Assembly: GCF_005405065.1 (NCBI RefSeq)
Contig: NZ_BJDI01000014.1
Coordinates: forward strand, 1-64,000
Origin: Lactiplantibacillus nangangensis
Lineage (GTDB): Bacteria; Bacillota; Bacilli; Lactobacillales; Lactobacillaceae
Direction: 5' to 3'
DNA length: 64,000 nucleotides
Shown in pieces: positions 61,555 to 64,000 of the stretch. Made by a program: the position numbers and the translations under genes. Under the pieces are notes generated by a model. That model was not told the origin of the DNA. It saw only the letters and a program-made list of their open reading frames with translations, and did not search any database. The first letter of the stretch is position 1, and each line of letters opens with the position of its first letter.

Positions 61555-62917
61555 ACCCATTCCAACGTATGAACAGTTGATTAACAAAGCAATCAAACGG
61601 CTCGTCTTGACGATCACGCTCGCCATCAGTGCCGTCATCTTAGTCGTCGTTGGGGCCCAACAAACGGTCAACACTTCTCACGAAGCTCGTGAATTAATGA
61701 GTAGCCTGCATCAGGCCAACATTAACGACGTCCCCAGCTTCATTCAGTGGAATAACACGACGACTAGAAATACAAAACAAGCCGCGTTTATTCGCGTTTC
61801 GACCAAAAAAACAACCATCACGACGGCCACCAAAACCAAGCAGACGATTTTAACCTCACCATCTTCAAAGGCCTTTTTTGCGCGCCGACCAACACACCTC
61901 GTGGGAGCGTTAGTCCACGTCCGCGGTTTCGGTTTCTTCTTATCATATACGCAAAAAGACGGCAATAACACGTATCAACTGTGGGTCAGTCTTCGACGGC
62001 TGATCAATAGTTTGCTCGTTTTGATCCTGCTAATTATTATTGTCACCTTGCTAACCTTGGCCGCAGGAACTTGGTGGGCGCATCAGTTAGCTTCGCGTTT
62101 AAGCGCACCAACCATCAGTCTGTTGCATGAAACTAAATACACGTCCAATAACCCTGACGCCGACCAGCCAACCTTGACTGTGCCGACCAGTCCACGTGAA
62201 GTTAATGATCTGGGGCAAGCTTTTAATGAACTGTTAGTTGCCCAAAATGAGCGTTTACAGCACGAACGGCAATTTATCTCGGACGCCTCACATGAATTAC
62301 GAACCCCGATTGCGGCGATTCGCGGTAATCTGAGCCTAATTCGGCGACGTGGTGAGGCCCATCCGGAAGTCATTCCAGAATCCTTAAATTTTATTGATGA
62401 AGAATCACTTCGCATGCAACACTTGATTGAGAACTTATTACATTTATCACGGGCGGACCGGGCTAAATTGACCCTGACCGACCAAGATTTATCATTCTTA
62501 TTACTGCAACTAGGCGAACACTATCAACCGTCCCTCTCACAACCGTTAAAACTGGCGATTGATCCAGAGATTCACGTCAATGGTAATCCAGAGATGTTGC
62601 AACAGATCGTCGTTGCTTTATTGGATAATGCTCACAAATATTCACCAGCTGATCAGCCGATTACGTTGAGTCTACATGCCACCGAGCATGCGGTTCGTTT
62701 GGCAGTGGCTGATTTAGGCGAAGGGATTCCTGATGATCAAAAAACCGCGATTTTCCAACGATTCTACCGTGTTGATCAATCACGATCACAAGCAATTGAA
62801 GGGAGCGGCCTGGGCTTAGCCATCGTGCAACAGCTCGTTACCTTGAATCATGCCAAAATTGAAGTCACTGACAATCACCCCCAAGGGAGCATCTTTACCT
62901 TGATTTGGGCAAAATAA
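61541..62917 (+). CDS. Sensor histidine kinase
   Basis: A 458-residue membrane kinase: helices at about 18-40 and 155-178 flanking an extracellular domain of about 110 residues; HAMP-like linker; HisKA with FISDASHELRTPIAAIRGNL; HATPase with LDNAHKYSP (N box), DLGEGIPDD (G1), FQRFYRVDQSRS and GSGLGLAIVQQL (G2). ATG 61541 follows AAGGGAG. Partner of the response regulator. Confidence 0.94.
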   Translation: MPKTKPIPTYEQLINKAIKRLVLTITLAISAVILVVVGAQQTVNTSHEARELMSSLHQANINDVPSFIQWNNTTTRNTKQAAFIRVSTKKTTITTATKTKQTILTSPSSKAFFARRPTHLVGALVHVRGFGFFLSYTQKDGNNTYQLWVSLRRLINSLLVLILLIIIVTLLTLAAGTWWAHQLASRLSAPTISLLHETKYTSNNPDADQPTLTVPTSPREVNDLGQAFNELLVAQNERLQHERQFISDASHELRTPIAAIRGNLSLIRRRGEAHPEVIPESLNFIDEESLRMQHLIENLLHLSRADRAKLTLTDQDLSFLLLQLGEHYQPSLSQPLKLAIDPEIHVNGNPEMLQQIVVALLDNAHKYSPADQPITLSLHATEHAVRLAVADLGEGIPDDQKTAIFQRFYRVDQSRSQAIEGSGLGLAIVQQLVTLNHAKIEVTDNHPQGSIFTLIWAK

Positions 62918-62928
62918 TGTCGTTAAAA

Positions 62929-62981
62929 AACAATCGTATCCAAGCTGCCTACTCAGGCTTAACTTGGATACGGTTGTTTTT
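62929..62981 (+). terminator. Terminator of the two-component system
   Basis: AACAATCGTATCCAAG pairs with CTTGGATACGGTTGTT, then T. Confidence 0.9.
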
Positions 62982-63065
62982 GGTCAGAGCTCTTCCTTAT
63001 GACTATCTTCGAAACATTTCAGCTCGACTTTGCTCAGTAAAATTTTTCATTTTAAAAGCAATCGA

Positions 63066-63386
63066 CTATTCCCAACCATCAGTTTTATCAATTTTAGGGA
63101 TTTGTTTAGCGACTGCTCCTCGAACTTCGACATCAGAATACAATTGATGTTTCTCATTTAGGCGACGCACTGCTTCTTTGTTGATTAGCGCTTCCTGAAA
63201 CTGATCGATTTGGCGGACCATGCCTTCATATACTGTTACTGAAAGCACCACGCCAACTAGTTCACTGCGATCGAAGACATAAATACCAGTCTTTTCAGAC
63301 TCAGCTTTTTTGAAGACAGCTTCAACCGACTGCTTAATTTCAGTCATATCACTGGCTGGCACATTTAGTGTACACACAATACCCAT
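63066..63386 (-). CDS. Hypothetical protein, about 103-106 residues
   Basis: A soluble protein (EIKQSVEAVFKKAESEKTGIYVFDRSELVGVVLSVTVYEG) with no family recognised. ATG 63386 directly abuts the GAGAGG ribosome site, so GTG 63377, nine bases downstream of it, may be the true start. Confidence 0.6.
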   Translation of the reverse strand: MGIVCTLNVPASDMTEIKQSVEAVFKKAESEKTGIYVFDRSELVGVVLSVTVYEGMVRQIDQFQEALINKEAVRRLNEKHQLYSDVEVRGAVAKQIPKIDKTDGWE

Positions 63387-63454
63387 CCTCTCTAGTTCAA
63401 CTCAACGTTAAATGGTTATTTGTCACTCAAAACATCACAACACCATCTCTGCCG

Positions 63455-64000
63455 TTACTTCCAGCGAATCTTACTTAACACACGCCTGCCAAGGCCATTC
63501 TGCAACAGGATAAAGACTGGATAAGCACTCAATATCAGTGGCAAGTAGAACAAGGCTAAATGCCAATCTAGCAAGTTCACTAGCGAGAAGACTTTCCCCG
63601 CAAATAGAAATGCCATCACAAATAGGGTTCCCATCAATGCCACAAGCCCAATTTTAAAACGGTTCAGCGGTCGCGCCGCAATTAACAAAGCATTCAAGCT
63701 TATAATACCGGTCAGTAGCACGCTCAAAGTTGAGGTCGTCGCAAAGTTCAAATTAAACTCGGCACCTAGTAGATCAATCACCATAATATAACCGACCACC
63801 GCAATTGCAGCTGGCACGGCAATTTCCATGACTTGCTTCATGAAGCGACTCGTAATACGCGTATAGTCCGGTTGTAAGGCCAAGAAGAACGTTGGAATCC
63901 CAACCATCAACGACGAAATTGGCGTTAATTGGATCGGTTCAAAGGGATAACTGTGGGACATGAAGATAAAGATCACCGTCAAAGCGACTGAATACATTGT
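63455..64000 (-). CDS. Cation-translocating P-type ATPase, C-terminal part (runs off the window)
   Basis: The visible part is the last six membrane helices of a P-type ATPase, including SLMVGIPTFFLALQPDYTRI and an ending ILLQNGLGRRVLSKIRWK. It resembles the CtpE/YfgQ-like group of Firmicute P-type ATPases. The phosphorylation and nucleotide domains would lie beyond 64000. Substrate not determinable. Confidence 0.75.
   Translation of the reverse strand, partial: TMYSVALTVIFIFMSHSYPFEPIQLTPISSLMVGIPTFFLALQPDYTRITSRFMKQVMEIAVPAAIAVVGYIMVIDLLGAEFNLNFATTSTLSVLLTGIISLNALLIAARPLNRFKIGLVALMGTLFVMAFLFAGKVFSLVNLLDWHLALFYLPLILSAYPVFILLQNGLGRRVLSKIRWK

Overview
The window reads as chromosomal DNA of a Gram-positive lactic acid bacterium of the Lactiplantibacillus plantarum group. 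Evidence: strong AGGAGG-type ribosome binding sites, GC of roughly 45% in the housekeeping parts, CcpA-type cre sites, an acetate/acetyl-phosphate gene set (pyruvate oxidase, acetate kinase, acylating acetaldehyde dehydrogenase), several LysM-transglycosylase paralogues, and a gene complement matching what I recall of L. plantarum chromosomes. Species assignment is inference. No rRNA, tRNA, CRISPR array or intact insertion sequence was seen.

Layout. 0-6.6 kb: NfeD-like/SPFH pair, GPH sugar symporter, an EAL-domain protein apparently starting at AUU, class II aldolase (fba), and a divergent acetaldehyde dehydrogenase. 6.6-8.9 kb: GntR-type regulator (nonsense mutation) plus ABC ATPase and permease. 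9-12.5 kb: small hypothetical and membrane proteins, a GC-rich repeat, two GNAT acetyltransferases, an ASCH protein. 12.6-17.1 kb: XRE-cupin regulator with potABCD polyamine transporter. 17-19.5 kb: CPBP protease, small membrane protein, type II NADH dehydrogenase.

19.9-28.4 kb is the accessory part, AT-rich and with broken genes. Its minus-strand half is a five-gene ABC exporter-like operon behind a frameshifted secreted DUF2712-like protein. Its plus-strand half contains an interrupted membrane/secreted-peptide gene and then the most notable locus: a 20-residue peptide gene (25208-25270), a strong intrinsic terminator, an E1/ThiF-like adenylating enzyme with a peptide-binding-type N-terminal domain, and an MFS exporter. 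This is the layout of microcin C (mccA-mccB-mccC) operons, but the peptide ends in Gly-Gly-Gln rather than Asn, and a perfect 22-bp palindrome overlaps the promoter.

28.4-45.4 kb: ackA; a LexA-box-preceded operon of a DinG/XPD-like helicase lacking the usual Fe-S cysteines, a PD-(D/E)XK-like nuclease, an sce7725-type protein and a GcvH-like protein without its lipoyl lysine; three LysM-transglycosylase paralogues sharing one upstream motif; a second CPBP protease; a hexapeptide acetyltransferase; a MacB-type ABC pair; a 41-residue hydrophobic peptide; pyruvate oxidase; and DNA glycosylase Tag behind a second LexA box. 45.5-64 kb: a 1509-residue MMPL exporter with long internal repeats and a divergent TetR regulator, small alarmone synthetase, GlcD-type oxidase, LCP protein, MccF-like S66 peptidase, cellobiose-type PTS EIIC with an RpiR regulator and shared operator motif, an OmpR-type two-component system, and the 3' end of a P-type ATPase gene.

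Two dispersed intergenic repeat families are present: family A (10.45, 38.9 and 44.7 kb) and family B (55.1 and 60.5 kb). Both can fold into strong secondary structure.
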